Under the pieces are notes generated by a model. That model did not search any database and was not told where the DNA came from. It was given only the letters and a program-made list of their open reading frames with translations. 64,000 bases of DNA from an uncultured Lachnospiraceae bacterium (GTDB taxonomy: Bacteria > Bacillota > Clostridia > Lachnospirales > Lachnospiraceae), in assembly GCA_900550285.1 (NCBI GenBank), contig URRW01000008.1:15796-79795 (forward strand). The letters run 5' to 3'. How positions within the stretch are numbered: position 1 is the stretch's first letter; the number at the start of each line of letters is the position of its first letter. The position numbers and the translations under genes are program-made. Shown here one piece after another: positions 8,428 to 17,511 of the stretch.

Positions 8428-9858
8428 TCAATACGCCTTGCCCCAGTAAACCATCTTCTTCGCAGGCTTTCCGCAGCATACGCACACGTCGGACAGCTCC
8501 TCCTGCTCAAAGGGCATACAGCGGCTCGTCGCGGCAAACTGCTCTTTGATCTTATCCTCACACTCCTGACAGCCGCACCACATCGCCTTTACAAAGCCGG
8601 GAGTATTGGTCAGGATGTCGCCCATCTCTTCCATATTCTTTGCAACGTAGGTATGCGCTTCCCTGTGCGCTCTCGCCTTTTCCAGCATATCCTTCTGGAT
8701 CGTTTCCAAAAGCGCTCCGACCTTTGCTTCCACCTCGTCCAAAGCGCACTCGATCTTTTCGCCCGTGTCGCGGCGCGCCAGCATACACTTGCCTGCCTCG
8801 ATGTCTTTGGGGCCGATCTCTACGCGCACCGGAATGCCGCGCATCTCCGCTTCCGCAAACTTCCAGCCGGGGCTCTTATCCGTGTCGTCCACCTTTACGC
8901 GGAAATTGGAAAGACGGTCTTTTAACTCGTTTGCCTTGTCCATAACGCCTTCCTTGCGCTGCTGGATCGGAACGATCACAACCTGCACAGGCGCTACCTT
9001 GGGAGGCAGCACCAGACCGGAATTGTCGCCGTGAACCATGATGATCGCGCCGATCAGACGGGTCGTTACGCCCCAAGACGTCTGGTGCACATATTTTAAC
9101 TTATTGTCCCTGTCCGTATACTGGATGCCGAACGCCTTTGCAAAGCCGTCGCCGAAATTGTGGCTCGTGCCGGACTGCAGCGCCTTGCCGTCGTGCATCA
9201 GCGCCTCAATCGTATAAGTCGCCTCCGCGCCCGCGAATTTCTCCTTGTCCGTCTTGCGCCCCTTTACGACTGGGATCGCCAGCACCTCTTCACAGAAATC
9301 CGCGTAGGTGTTGAGCATCTGGATCGTGCGCTCCTCAGCTTCCTCGGCAGTCGCATGCGCCGTGTGCCCCTCCTGCCACAAAAATTCTCTGGAACGCAGG
9401 AAAGGACGGGTCTCCTTTTCCCATCTCACCACGTTGCACCACTGGTTATATACCTTCGGCAGATCGCGGTAGGACTGAATATCGTTTTTATAAAAATCGC
9501 AGAACAGCGTCTCGGACGTGGGACGCACGCAAAGCCTCTCCTGCAGAGGCTGCAGCCCGCCGTGCGTTACCCATGCAACCTCCGGCGCAAACCCTTCCAC
9601 ATGATCCTTCTCCTTTTCCAGAAGGCTTTCCGGAATAAACAGGGGCATGTATACGTTCTGCACGCCTGTCGCCTTAAATCTGTCGTCCAGCTGCTTCTGA
9701 AGAAGCTCCCAGATCGCGTAGCCCGCAGGCTTGATCGCCATGCAGCCCTTTACGCTGGTGTAGCCGATCAGCTCCGCTTTCAGCACAACGTCGGTATACC
9801 ACTGGGCAAAATCCTCTTCCATCGATGTGATCTGTTCTACCATTTTTTTGTCTGCCAT
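8428..9858 (-). CDS. proS: Prolyl-tRNA synthetase, archaeal/eukaryal type
   Basis: 476 residues, the usual length of the short ProS class that lacks the bacterial editing insertion. It charges tRNA-Pro with proline in the cytoplasm. Visible landmarks are the catalytic-core phrases YMPLFIPESLL, VRPTSETLFCDFY and RTRPFLR-like motif 2 (KETRPFLRSREFLWQEGHTAHAT), the anticodon-binding region (KVAPVQVVIVPI), and the C-terminal zinc-binding-like Cys pairs (CGCQEC, CVCCGKPAKK) ending in Tyr. A T-box leader with a proline specifier precedes it, so uncharged tRNA-Pro very likely induces it. Confidence 0.94.
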   Translation of the reverse strand: MADKKMVEQITSMEEDFAQWYTDVVLKAELIGYTSVKGCMAIKPAGYAIWELLQKQLDDRFKATGVQNVYMPLFIPESLLEKEKDHVEGFAPEVAWVTHGGLQPLQERLCVRPTSETLFCDFYKNDIQSYRDLPKVYNQWCNVVRWEKETRPFLRSREFLWQEGHTAHATAEEAEERTIQMLNTYADFCEEVLAIPVVKGRKTDKEKFAGAEATYTIEALMHDGKALQSGTSHNFGDGFAKAFGIQYTDRDNKLKYVHQTSWGVTTRLIGAIIMVHGDNSGLVLPPKVAPVQVVIVPIQQRKEGVMDKANELKDRLSNFRVKVDDTDKSPGWKFAEAEMRGIPVRVEIGPKDIEAGKCMLARRDTGEKIECALDEVEAKVGALLETIQKDMLEKARAHREAHTYVAKNMEEMGDILTNTPGFVKAMWCGCQECEDKIKEQFAATSRCMPFEQEELSDVCVCCGKPAKKMVYWGKAY

Positions 9859-9897
9859 ATCGCTTTCTCCTTTTGAAAATGAAATAAAAAAGTGTAC

Positions 9898-9940
9898 GCA
9901 TAATCGTGTTTTTTTTCGATAGGAAAGGAACTTTCCTATT
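9898..9940. repeat. Dispersed hairpin element, copy 1
   Basis: The block GCATAATCGTG plus a T-run is followed by the hairpin ATAGGAAAG-GAA-CTTTCCTAT. A second copy with the same loop and left flank but a different paired stem is at 39709-39765. It lies between the T-box terminator and the proS start codon. Confidence 0.65.
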
Positions 9941-10165
9941 CAGATAAAAAAAGATACCCTGATCCCGAAAGGGACCGGATATCCGGCGGTACCACCCAAA
10001 TTAGCGCAAATGCGCCCACTCGTCTTCCCGTTAACGCCGGGTCTACGCTGCCTTATTAGGGCAGGCGCTCCGAGGGCCGGTTCAAAACGCGCTGCACGGA
10101 TGCTTCCCACCTGCCGCATCCTCTCTGGACTGCCGCCAACGCCTTTACTATTCCTCTTCTTTGCT
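9941..10165 (-). promoter_or_regulatory. T-box leader controlling proS
   Basis: On the minus strand the leader has the T-box sequence GGGTGGTACCGC (complement of 9986-9997), preceded by AGTGGGCGC and a hairpin. The terminator stem (GATATCCGGTCCC with GGGATCAGGGTATC) runs into seven Ts at about 9945-9982. Upstream, GAA followed by CCG at 10078-10080 fits a specifier triplet reading proline, and the AGAGAGGATGC / GCATCC hairpin marks the 5' part. The proline specifier matches the downstream proS. The exact 5' end is not determined. Confidence 0.88.
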
Positions 10166-10246
10166 GTCTTGTATTTGATGATATGGGAATTTTTTGCGTT
10201 TGTCAACCGTTTCCCGCGCAAAAAAACTGGTTTTTCCGGCGCAGAT

Positions 10247-10320
10247 GCGGTAAAATACCCGAGGATTACCATTCCGCACTCTTGCGGTAAAATACCTGCG
10301 TATTGCCATTCCGTACCCTA
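10247..10320 (+). repeat. Tandem duplication, two ~37-bp units
   Basis: GCGGTAAAATACC followed after a variable stretch by TACCATTCCGCA, then GCGGTAAAATACC again followed by TGCCATTCCGTA. The units start at 10247 and 10284 and are 37 bases apart. They lie upstream of the permease gene at 10371 and could hold its promoter region. No consensus promoter is obvious within them. Confidence 0.65.
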
Positions 10321-10370
10321 TGTGTACAATTCAGCAAAAATGCGATATGCGTATTAAAGAAAGGAACGCC

Positions 10371-11513
10371 ATGAACCCACATCCCCGTAATTTTTTGATC
10401 CGGATCCTGAAAAAAGAGCCCGTGCTCGCCGTATCGGCGGTCTGCATGGTTTTTTCCATGTTTTTTGTGCCGCCCACAGCCGCCTACGCCGGCTATATTG
10501 ATTTCCGCGTGCTGGCGCTGCTGTTTTCCCTGATGGCAGTCGTCGCCGGCCTGCAGCGCTGCAATTTCTTTACCCGTATGGCGCAGCTTCTCCTCACCGG
10601 GAAAAAGAGACGCCGCCTGCTGTTTCTGACGCTCATCCTGCTGCCCTTTTTCGTTTCCATGCTCGTCACAAACGACGTCGCCCTGATCACCTTCGTGCCC
10701 TTTGCGATCCTCATTCTGGAGCTGACCGGGCAGCAAAAGTATCTTGTGTTCGTCGTCGTCATGCAGACCGTCGCCGCAAACTTAGGAAGCATGGCAACGC
10801 CCGTCGGAAATCCGCAGAACCTGTATCTGTATTCCCGTTTCGGGCTGTCGGCGGGCTCCTTTTTTCAAACCGTGCTGCCGTTTGCACTGCTCTCCCTGCT
10901 GCTCATCTCTGCCTCCGTGCTCCTCTGCCCGGATCAGGAATTTACCATTTCCTTTCCCGGCGCAAACAAAGGATACGGCATGGGTGCATATAAAAAGAAG
11001 CTTGTGCTCTATCTCGCCCTTTTTGCGCTCTGCCTGCTCTCCGTCTTTCATCTGCTCCCGTATCCGATCCTGCTGCTGATCGTCTGCACAGCGCTCTTTT
11101 TTGCGGACCGCAGCCTGTACCGGACGCTCGACTACGGACTTTTGGCAACCTTTGTCTGCTTCTTTGTTTTTGCCGGGAATATCGGCGCGATCCCTGCGGT
11201 CAGGAATTTTTTGCAGGAGCTTCTTTCCTCCCGCCCCCTGATCACCTCCGCGCTCGCAAGCCAGGTCATCAGCAACGTCCCCGCCGCCGTGCTTTTATCC
11301 AACTTTACCGATAACTGGCAGGCGCTGCTTCTGGGGACGGACATCGGCGGACTGGGAACACCGATCGCCTCCCTCGCCAGCCTGATCTCCTTCCGGCTTT
11401 ATATGAAAACCAAAAATGCCTCTGCGGCATCCTTTCTCGTCTTTTTTATGATCGTAAACACAGCCGGGCTTCTCCTTCTTCTGACGATCGCCCATCTGTC
11501 CGGGATCCGCTGA
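10371..11513 (+). CDS. Ion-transporter-superfamily permease (CitMHS/ArsB-like)
   Basis: 380 residues with about ten hydrophobic segments. The sequence phrases VTNDVALITFVPFAILIL and LGSMATPVGNPQNLYLY are the paired re-entrant motifs of the citrate transporter-like/ArsB/NhaD superfamily, and a second pair (SQVISNVPAAVLLSNF) is in the C-terminal half. It probably moves an anion or dicarboxylate across the membrane. The substrate cannot be read. The start at 10371 is chosen for GAAAGGA eight bases upstream, over an in-frame ATG at 10320. No partner gene is adjacent. Confidence 0.78.
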   Translation: MNPHPRNFLIRILKKEPVLAVSAVCMVFSMFFVPPTAAYAGYIDFRVLALLFSLMAVVAGLQRCNFFTRMAQLLLTGKKRRRLLFLTLILLPFFVSMLVTNDVALITFVPFAILILELTGQQKYLVFVVVMQTVAANLGSMATPVGNPQNLYLYSRFGLSAGSFFQTVLPFALLSLLLISASVLLCPDQEFTISFPGANKGYGMGAYKKKLVLYLALFALCLLSVFHLLPYPILLLIVCTALFFADRSLYRTLDYGLLATFVCFFVFAGNIGAIPAVRNFLQELLSSRPLITSALASQVISNVPAAVLLSNFTDNWQALLLGTDIGGLGTPIASLASLISFRLYMKTKNASAASFLVFFMIVNTAGLLLLLTIAHLSGIR

Positions 11514-11872
11514 TCCTCCAAAAAAGCAGGTCTATGACGGGCAAACCGCACCACCCGGCGGAGCGCCCGTCCACTCATAGAGAACATCCTTATCCACTGC
11601 GCATATGCAGAACGGATAACCTTGTTTTTTCTGTCTTTATCTCAGATACACTCACAAAATCTCCCCCACCATCCTGCATGGTCCTCTACGACGTCCCTGC
11701 CTGATCCAGATCCGTTATTGCGGCGCTGCGTCGGAAATGACAAATGCCGCAATGCTGTATAGTATATCATGCTGCATGAAATATTGAATATTTTTTCCCA
11801 AACGCAGCTGTTTTCTTCCTAAACGCCCTCTTTTAGTGTTCTTTTTCCTGAAATTTCATATATCCTCCTTTC
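11514..11872. other. Non-coding gap with an inverted repeat
   Basis: About 360 bases between the permease and the sensor kinase gene. It contains one clear inverted repeat, ATTGCGGC (11717-11724) with GCCGCAAT (11746-11753), without a T-run. It was searched for a small AgrD-like peptide gene because a GHKL kinase follows. A ~59-codon frame from about 11534 has no ribosome site or peptide features. No other function is seen. Confidence 0.5.
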
Positions 11873-11901
11873 TTCACGCCATTTCCGAAATATGCTATCA
11901 T
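11873..11901 (+). promoter_or_regulatory. Possible promoter of the GHKL/LytTR operon
   Basis: TTCACG at 11873-11878 and TATCAT at 11896-11901 are 17 bases apart, just ahead of AAGGAG at 11911 and the start at 11923. The -35 is a partial match only. Confidence 0.4.
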
Positions 11902-11922
11902 TTTTTTATAAAGGAGATTTTT

Positions 11923-13251
11923 ATGAATTTTAATGTTTATCTTTGTCAGATCATCTGCACCGCCGCTTTTATTCTTACCTGCACCTTCATCCTTTTCCCA
12001 GCCAGACACAAGGTCTATGAATTTCTTCTATACGGTTATGTCGCCGCCTGCTGTCTGATCCTCATGCCCCTTTGGGGGCAGTTCGGGACTCCCGTTATGC
12101 TGCTTGGCTCCTCTTTCATCCTTCTTGCGTTCAGCCCTGCCAACCGTTTTTACAACCTCATTCTTTTTCAGGCAGTCTGGTTCTGGAGCCTGCTGACGAA
12201 CTACATCCTTGCCATCCCCCTGAGTATCGCAGGCTATCACTTTTCTGCCATGAAGTCGTCTCCGGCAATGGACGTCCTCTTTGCCTGCCTCCATGGTATT
12301 TTGTGCGCCCTGCCCGCCTTTTTTCTCGGCAGAAGGCTGCGCCGCAGCCGCCTCCTTTCCGACGGCGGCATTATCCCGGAAAAGATCCAGCAGCTTCTGC
12401 TTGCGGATGTCACGATCTGTTCCTGCATTTTTATTACCAATATCCTGTTCGGGAGCCTGTGCAGCTATCCGACGGAAATCCTGCTGTTCAACGGCGTGCT
12501 CATCCTCTCGTTTTCCGCCGCGAATTTTATCCTCTTTCTGATCCTGTTCCGCACGCTTCAGGAAAACAAGCGGCTTGAGCTGCGCACACAGGAGCAGGAA
12601 AACCTTACCGAATATATGAACCAGCTCGAAAACCACTATCAGGAGATCCGCCGCTACAAGCACGATTACATGAACATCCTTTCCACGATCAACGGCTATA
12701 TTCAGGAGGGCGATTTGGAAAAGCTCAAAGGCTATTTCGAGCTGCGGCTCGGCTCCGTCAACCGCCTCATGTTCAACAACGACGCTACCATCGCAAAGCT
12801 TGCCCTGATCCGGGTTCTGGAAATCAAAGGGCTTCTTTATACGAAGCTGATCCAGGCGATGAACCTCAACTTAAACGTATCGCTGGAGCTGACGCAGGAA
12901 TTTTACAGCTTTCCCGTAAATATGCTCACGCTCACCCGCATCCTCGGGATCTTTCTGGACAACGCCATGGAGGCTGCCGCCCTTACGAAGGAGCGCCGCT
13001 TCCACATCGCCATTCTGAAAAAGGAACAGCGCATTATTTTTCACATTGAAAATTCCACGCTTCCCCCGCCGCGTCCGCTGGAACGGCTCATGGAAGCGGG
13101 CTTTACCACGAAGGAAAACCACAGCGGCATCGGGCTTTCCAATGTCTCCATGCTTTTAGCCTCCCTGCCCGAGCTGTCCCACCACATGATCTGTGAAAAC
13201 GGGATCATGAAGCAGATCCTCATCATACCCTCAAAGGAGAAAACCGCATGA
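11923..13251 (+). CDS. GHKL-type sensor histidine kinase (AgrC/ComD-like)
   Basis: 442 residues. The N-terminal half has about six membrane segments. A coiled-coil linker with a phosphoacceptor-like RRYKHDYMNILSTINGYI (His in KHDY) follows, then a GHKL ATPase domain with the N-box LDNAMEAA and the G-box GIGLSNVSMLL. This is the architecture of peptide-sensing quorum kinases. The start at 11923 follows AAGGAG. It overlaps the next gene by four bases (ATGA), so the two are co-translated. No agrB/agrD pair lies next to it, so the signal is unknown. Confidence 0.88.
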   Translation: MNFNVYLCQIICTAAFILTCTFILFPARHKVYEFLLYGYVAACCLILMPLWGQFGTPVMLLGSSFILLAFSPANRFYNLILFQAVWFWSLLTNYILAIPLSIAGYHFSAMKSSPAMDVLFACLHGILCALPAFFLGRRLRRSRLLSDGGIIPEKIQQLLLADVTICSCIFITNILFGSLCSYPTEILLFNGVLILSFSAANFILFLILFRTLQENKRLELRTQEQENLTEYMNQLENHYQEIRRYKHDYMNILSTINGYIQEGDLEKLKGYFELRLGSVNRLMFNNDATIAKLALIRVLEIKGLLYTKLIQAMNLNLNVSLELTQEFYSFPVNMLTLTRILGIFLDNAMEAAALTKERRFHIAILKKEQRIIFHIENSTLPPPRPLERLMEAGFTTKENHSGIGLSNVSMLLASLPELSHHMICENGIMKQILIIPSKEKTA

Positions 13252-13988
13252 TACCGATTTATTTATGTGAAGACGACGAGAGCCAGCTCAGCCTGCTGGC
13301 GTCCCTGATTGAAAAATATATTTTCATCCAGGGCTACGATATGGAAATCGTCTGCAAAGCCTCCTCCCCGCACGGGCTTCTTTCTTCCCTCGCCCCCAAA
13401 GCCGAAACCGCCGTCTATTTTCTCGACATCCAGCTTCATTCTGACATCGACGGCATTGAGCTTGCTTCCATGATCCGCCAAAACGACCCGCGGGCGTTTA
13501 TCATTTTTACGACGACCCATTCCGAAATGGCGATGACCACTTTCCACTATCAGGTGGAGCCTCTCGATTTTCTCATCAAGGACGATCCGCAGTACGCCGT
13601 CCAGATCCTCCACTGCCTGAAAAATGTCGTCGAAAAAAGCTGCGTCCCTGCCCCTGACATCCGCCTCCATCTCCACCTGCCCGATCAGGATCTTTTCCTT
13701 CCGGTCAGCGAAATCCTCTGCATCCAGTCCTTGGCGGCGCACCGCATCACGATCCACACCATAAACGGCGTCTATCAGTGCAGCGGCGCGCTCAATGAAA
13801 CGATGTCGCGGCTGGACGACCGTTTTTTCCTCTGCCACAAATCTGCCCTCGTAAACCTCCGGCATATCCGCGCCATTTTCCGCCGCCCCTGCCGGATCGA
13901 GTTAGACGGCGGGCTTGTCTGCCCCTGTGCCCAGCGGCGCTTTAAACAGCTTCAGGAGCTCATGGACATCGGTCCGTCCCCCCATTGA
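13248..13988 (+). CDS. LytTR-family response regulator (AgrA/ComE-like)
   Basis: 246 residues. The N-terminal receiver domain has the acidic pair EDDES at residues 6-10 and a phosphoacceptor Asp in VYFLDIQL. The C-terminal LytTR DNA-binding domain includes ILCIQSLAAHRITIHT and FFLCHKSALVNLRHI. It is translated with the upstream GHKL kinase (ATGA overlap), and together they form a two-component system. Family targets are usually paired short repeats in promoters; none were identified here. Its 3' end overlaps the convergent membrane-protein gene by 29 bases. Confidence 0.9.
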   Translation: MIPIYLCEDDESQLSLLASLIEKYIFIQGYDMEIVCKASSPHGLLSSLAPKAETAVYFLDIQLHSDIDGIELASMIRQNDPRAFIIFTTTHSEMAMTTFHYQVEPLDFLIKDDPQYAVQILHCLKNVVEKSCVPAPDIRLHLHLPDQDLFLPVSEILCIQSLAAHRITIHTINGVYQCSGALNETMSRLDDRFFLCHKSALVNLRHIRAIFRRPCRIELDGGLVCPCAQRRFKQLQELMDIGPSPH

Positions 13989-15015
13989 TCCCCATAATCC
14001 CCTCTTTTAAAAGGACTGCGTACAGCGGTCCTAAAAAAATGCCCGAAAGCCCGAACAGCTTCACCCCTGCATACACGGAAAACAGCATCACAACCGGATA
14101 CATCCCCGCCTGCCTGCCCAGAAGCTTCGGTTCCAGATATTCCCTCACGATCACGCAGCCCGCATACACTGCCGCGATCATCAGCACCTTTCCCGTGTTT
14201 CCCAGGATCAGCTGCCACACCGCCATCGGAAAAAGCACCAGCCCTGTCCCGATAAAGGGCAGCGCGTCCAAAACCCCCGCTGCGATCCCGATCCAGATCC
14301 CGTTTTTGATCCCCGCCGCAAAAAGCCCTGCCGCTGCGATCAGCGAAATTGCCGTCAGGATCGCCGCCTGCGCCTTGAAATAGCCTCCGATCAGAAAAAG
14401 CGTCCGTTCTGCGTACTGCCAGACCGTTTTCCCCAGCTCCGTTTTCTGTATTTTTTCCGCGATCTCCTCATAATCCCTGCACAAAAGCACCGAAGCGATC
14501 ATCCATATCCCGATAAATCCGGCGGCGGATATCAACAAACGGCAGCCCTCCACCGACCGATCCACCGCCTTTGGCAGCGCTTCCTTTTTCAGCTGCCCTG
14601 CCAGCGCGTCCCATGTCTCCGAAAAATCCTGTTCCAGCTCCTTTGCCGGGACTCCCAGACGCTCTTCCAGAAAATCGCAGCAGCCCTTTAACGCCCCGTC
14701 CGCCTGCTTTCGCACAACCTCTGCGCCCTCCCCGAGCCTTGCCGCATGGAGCGTCCCCCACGAAAGGCAGGCGCAGAGCCCTGCGATCAAAAGCCCTGTC
14801 CCGGATACAAACAGCCCCGCCAGCAAAATCTCCCTGCGGATATGCAGCCTTCGATGCACCCTTTCCAGCAACGGCGCGCTCGCGTGCACGACGGCAAACG
14901 CCAGCAAAAACGGCGCCGCCAGCGGAAGCGCATACCGAAATGCCGCCAGAAGCCCTGCCGCAAACAGCGCCGCCGCCAAAAGCTTTTTCCATTTTTTTCC
15001 AAAAAAATCACCCAT
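13960..15015 (-). CDS. AI-2E/YtvI-family membrane protein
   Basis: 351 residues with about eight membrane segments and a large central soluble part. The C-terminal half carries the family signature regions (ALPFIGTGLVLFPMAVWQLILG and REYLEPKLLGRQAGMYPVVMLFSVYAGVKLFG). The subfamily looks like YtvI, a sporulation-associated member of the AI-2E transporter family; that assignment is by general resemblance. The start at 15015 follows AGGAGAGG. It is convergent with, and overlaps, the LytTR gene. Confidence 0.82.
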   Translation of the reverse strand: MGDFFGKKWKKLLAAALFAAGLLAAFRYALPLAAPFLLAFAVVHASAPLLERVHRRLHIRREILLAGLFVSGTGLLIAGLCACLSWGTLHAARLGEGAEVVRKQADGALKGCCDFLEERLGVPAKELEQDFSETWDALAGQLKKEALPKAVDRSVEGCRLLISAAGFIGIWMIASVLLCRDYEEIAEKIQKTELGKTVWQYAERTLFLIGGYFKAQAAILTAISLIAAAGLFAAGIKNGIWIGIAAGVLDALPFIGTGLVLFPMAVWQLILGNTGKVLMIAAVYAGCVIVREYLEPKLLGRQAGMYPVVMLFSVYAGVKLFGLSGIFLGPLYAVLLKEGIMGINGGTDRCP

Positions 15016-15061
15016 ACTGCCTCTCCTTTTTCAAGAGGTAGTATGGGTAATCCGCCGTCTT

Positions 15062-16663
15062 CTATGTGGCATCCGCCCTGTCATTTTCTGCCGCTTTCCG
15101 GCTGCCCCGCGCACAGCTTTCCGCCATTCCCAGAATCAGGAACAAAAACGGCGTACAGCACACCTGCTGATAGCAGAAAAAATTGTGCGCCCCGTATACA
15201 AGCGCCGCCAAAAGCCCTGCCATCGCAACTGCCGCCGTTTTCTGCGCCTGAAAAAAATGCACGGCGGCAGCCGCAAAAATCGCCGTAAACGCGATCAGCC
15301 CGACGATTCCCATGCAGAACAGCACGTTTAAAAATTCATTGTGGGCATTTGTCAGCATCTGATCATGCCCGAAATAGCGGTTCAATTCCCGCGTCAGCTC
15401 CCCATCTGCATAGCAGTACGCCGAAAAGCTGTCCGGCCCCACGCCCACAAGCTTCCTTACCGGCGGAAGCTCCCGAAACGCTTCCAGCGTAAACTTCCAC
15501 GAAAAGCCCCGTGAATTTCCCCAGTATCTGTCAAACAAAAGATACTGGTTCCGGCTGGAAAATCCGAACCATTTTTCCAAAAGCCCCGTCGTATTCGCCC
15601 ACACCGCAAAAACATAGCCTGCGATCCCTGTGCCCGTCAGGATGCACGCGCCCCGCCGCCAGAGCCTGCCGCTTGCAATCTGCGTCCTTTCCTCATGCTT
15701 CTGCCTGTAAAAAAGCAGGGCGATATAGCAGACGCACACCGCCAAAAACATCACCCACACCGCCGTGCTCTGGGAAAAAAAGAGGGAAAGCCGATCCAGC
15801 TCCACCGCCTTTTCGGGGAATAAAATCTGCAGGATCCCGATGACCTTAAAGCTTCCGAACATCAAAAGCAGCGTTTCAAAAAAGCGCTCCATCCGGTCAA
15901 GACTGCCGCACGATACGACAAACAGCCCCAGAAACAAAAACGCCGCCGCCGCAAACGCGCTGTCGCTGTTCTGGGTCACGACCGTCCCGAATCCCAGCAT
16001 ACAGTACGCTCCCAGCGCCATCCGCACTGCGCCGCCCTTTGCCGTAAAAAACGCGGTCACGCCGATCACCAAAACGACGCATACATAGCTGGAATACCAG
16101 GAAGCCTGCCCGATCGTCGAAAGGAACATCCGCTGTGTCTCTTCCCCCAGCCCCTCGTACATTCCCAGAGGGTCGATGGAAAACCGGTGCAGGATCCCGA
16201 GCGCAAACACCGCTCCCGACGCCAGAAAATGCCCCGCAAAGATCAGCCTTTTCCACGGGAAATACCGGGATACAAGAAAATATGCCAGCCCGAAAAAAAG
16301 CTGTGTCCGCAGTCCCATCGACCAGCCGTCCACTCCCGTCCACGCGGTCCCTTTATCTGCCGCAAACAGCCACGACACGCACGCCGCCAGCACATAGGAA
16401 AGCACCGCCCAGTCCAGCGCGCTAAGCCCCGCGCGCCGCTGCGTTTCCTTTTGATCCATCCTCTCCAAAAGCGCCAGCGCCCCTGCCGGAAGCAGGCACA
16501 GCACGCTCACCGCCAGAAAAAAATCAAATTTGCTCTGTCCCAGCTTCGCATAGTGATCTTTCATATAGAAGGGAAACACCGTCAGCATCAAAAACGCCCA
16601 CAGCCCCGTCAGCCCTGAAACGGCCGTTCTCTTTTTAAAAGGAAAGTTTGTCCGTAAGCTCAT
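15062..16663 (-). CDS. O-antigen-ligase-like (Wzy_C) polytopic membrane protein
   Basis: 533 residues with roughly twelve hydrophobic segments and a large loop in the C-terminal third containing GNSRGFSWKFTLEAFRELPPVRKLVGVGPDSF and HNEFLNVLFCMGIVG. These match the O-antigen ligase/polymerase family; the His in HNEFLN sits at the conserved loop position. Such proteins join or polymerise surface glycans at the membrane. No glycan gene cluster is adjacent, so the substrate is unknown. The start overlaps the upstream RluA gene by 29 bases, indicating an operon. Confidence 0.8.
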   Translation of the reverse strand: MSLRTNFPFKKRTAVSGLTGLWAFLMLTVFPFYMKDHYAKLGQSKFDFFLAVSVLCLLPAGALALLERMDQKETQRRAGLSALDWAVLSYVLAACVSWLFAADKGTAWTGVDGWSMGLRTQLFFGLAYFLVSRYFPWKRLIFAGHFLASGAVFALGILHRFSIDPLGMYEGLGEETQRMFLSTIGQASWYSSYVCVVLVIGVTAFFTAKGGAVRMALGAYCMLGFGTVVTQNSDSAFAAAAFLFLGLFVVSCGSLDRMERFFETLLLMFGSFKVIGILQILFPEKAVELDRLSLFFSQSTAVWVMFLAVCVCYIALLFYRQKHEERTQIASGRLWRRGACILTGTGIAGYVFAVWANTTGLLEKWFGFSSRNQYLLFDRYWGNSRGFSWKFTLEAFRELPPVRKLVGVGPDSFSAYCYADGELTRELNRYFGHDQMLTNAHNEFLNVLFCMGIVGLIAFTAIFAAAAVHFFQAQKTAAVAMAGLLAALVYGAHNFFCYQQVCCTPFLFLILGMAESCARGSRKAAENDRADAT

Positions 16664-17372
16664 ATTCTACCCTTTTCCCCGAAGACGGATGCATAAACGA
16701 AAGCCTTGCCGCCTGAAGCTGGATACAGCGGATCCCCATTTCCTGCGACGTCTGCCTGCTCTGGCTGCTGCCGTATCTGGCGTCCCCCAAAAGCGGCATC
16801 CCTGCGTTTGCCATCTGCACCCGGATCTGATGATGCCGCCCCGTATCAAGGCTCACCTCCACCAGCGCGCAGTTTTCCCGGCGCTCAAGGCAGCGGTATT
16901 CCAGACGCGCCTCCTTTGCCCCTGCCTCGGACGCCTCTGCGATCCGCGCGCCGCCGCCCGGCAGCTTTATCATATGATCCTGTAATAAAACCGTCCCGTC
17001 CTCCGGCAGTGCTGCGTCCGCTCCGGCGTATACCTTTGCCCGGTAGATCTTTTCAAGCTGGCGCTTTGCCACCTGCGCGCTTAAAGACGCCGCCGCCCGC
17101 TGGTTTTTCGCAAATACCAAAAGCCCCGAAACGGGCTGATCCAGCCGATGGATCACGCCCAAATAGACCGGCTGCTTTTTCGCCGGAATGCCGCACCGCA
17201 CGCTCGCCCCCGCGCCCGATACGCTCACCACGCTCCTGCCGTCCCTTGCCAGATAATTTTTCAGCTCGCTCACCAGATCCGGCTCGGAAATCCTGCCGCT
17301 CTGCACCGCCAGCCCCGCCGGCTTACTGCATACAAGTATATCCCTGTCCTCGTAAATAATTTCCGCTTTCAA
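16635..17372 (-). CDS. RluA-family pseudouridine synthase
   Basis: 245 residues from a TTG start at 17372, chosen for the GGAGG eight bases upstream. An in-frame start at 17444 lacks such a site. The catalytic motif GVIHRLDQPVSGLLVFAK contains the conserved Asp of the RluA/TruC family, and GRHHQIRVQMANAGMPLLGDARYG is the second family block. It isomerises uridine to pseudouridine in rRNA or tRNA; which site is not predictable. There is no S4 domain. It overlaps the downstream ligase-like gene. Confidence 0.88.
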   Translation of the reverse strand: MKAEIIYEDRDILVCSKPAGLAVQSGRISEPDLVSELKNYLARDGRSVVSVSGAGASVRCGIPAKKQPVYLGVIHRLDQPVSGLLVFAKNQRAAASLSAQVAKRQLEKIYRAKVYAGADAALPEDGTVLLQDHMIKLPGGGARIAEASEAGAKEARLEYRCLERRENCALVEVSLDTGRHHQIRVQMANAGMPLLGDARYGSSQSRQTSQEMGIRCIQLQAARLSFMHPSSGKRVEYELTDKLSF

Positions 17373-17445
17373 TCCGTTTTCCTCCGTTTCCTGCCTGCTC
17401 CCATCATAAGCGAACCGCCCTTTCCTGTCAATCGGCGCGCACATG

Positions 17446-17484
17446 CAAAACAGGCGGAAGCCCCCGAAAGTGCCGCCGCCTGCT
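17446..17484 (-). terminator. Rho-independent terminator after the response regulator gene
   Basis: On the minus strand the stem CAGGCGG...CCGCCTG is followed by TTTTG, between the response-regulator stop (17512) and the RluA start (17372). Confidence 0.65.
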
Positions 17485-17511
17485 CATCCTCATCCGTTGT
17501 TTCCCATGTCC

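Noticed and set aside
11534..11710. Possible AgrD-like peptide gene next to the GHKL kinase
   Set aside because: No ribosome site, no amphipathic leader, no conserved Cys/Ser-ring pattern, and no agrB.
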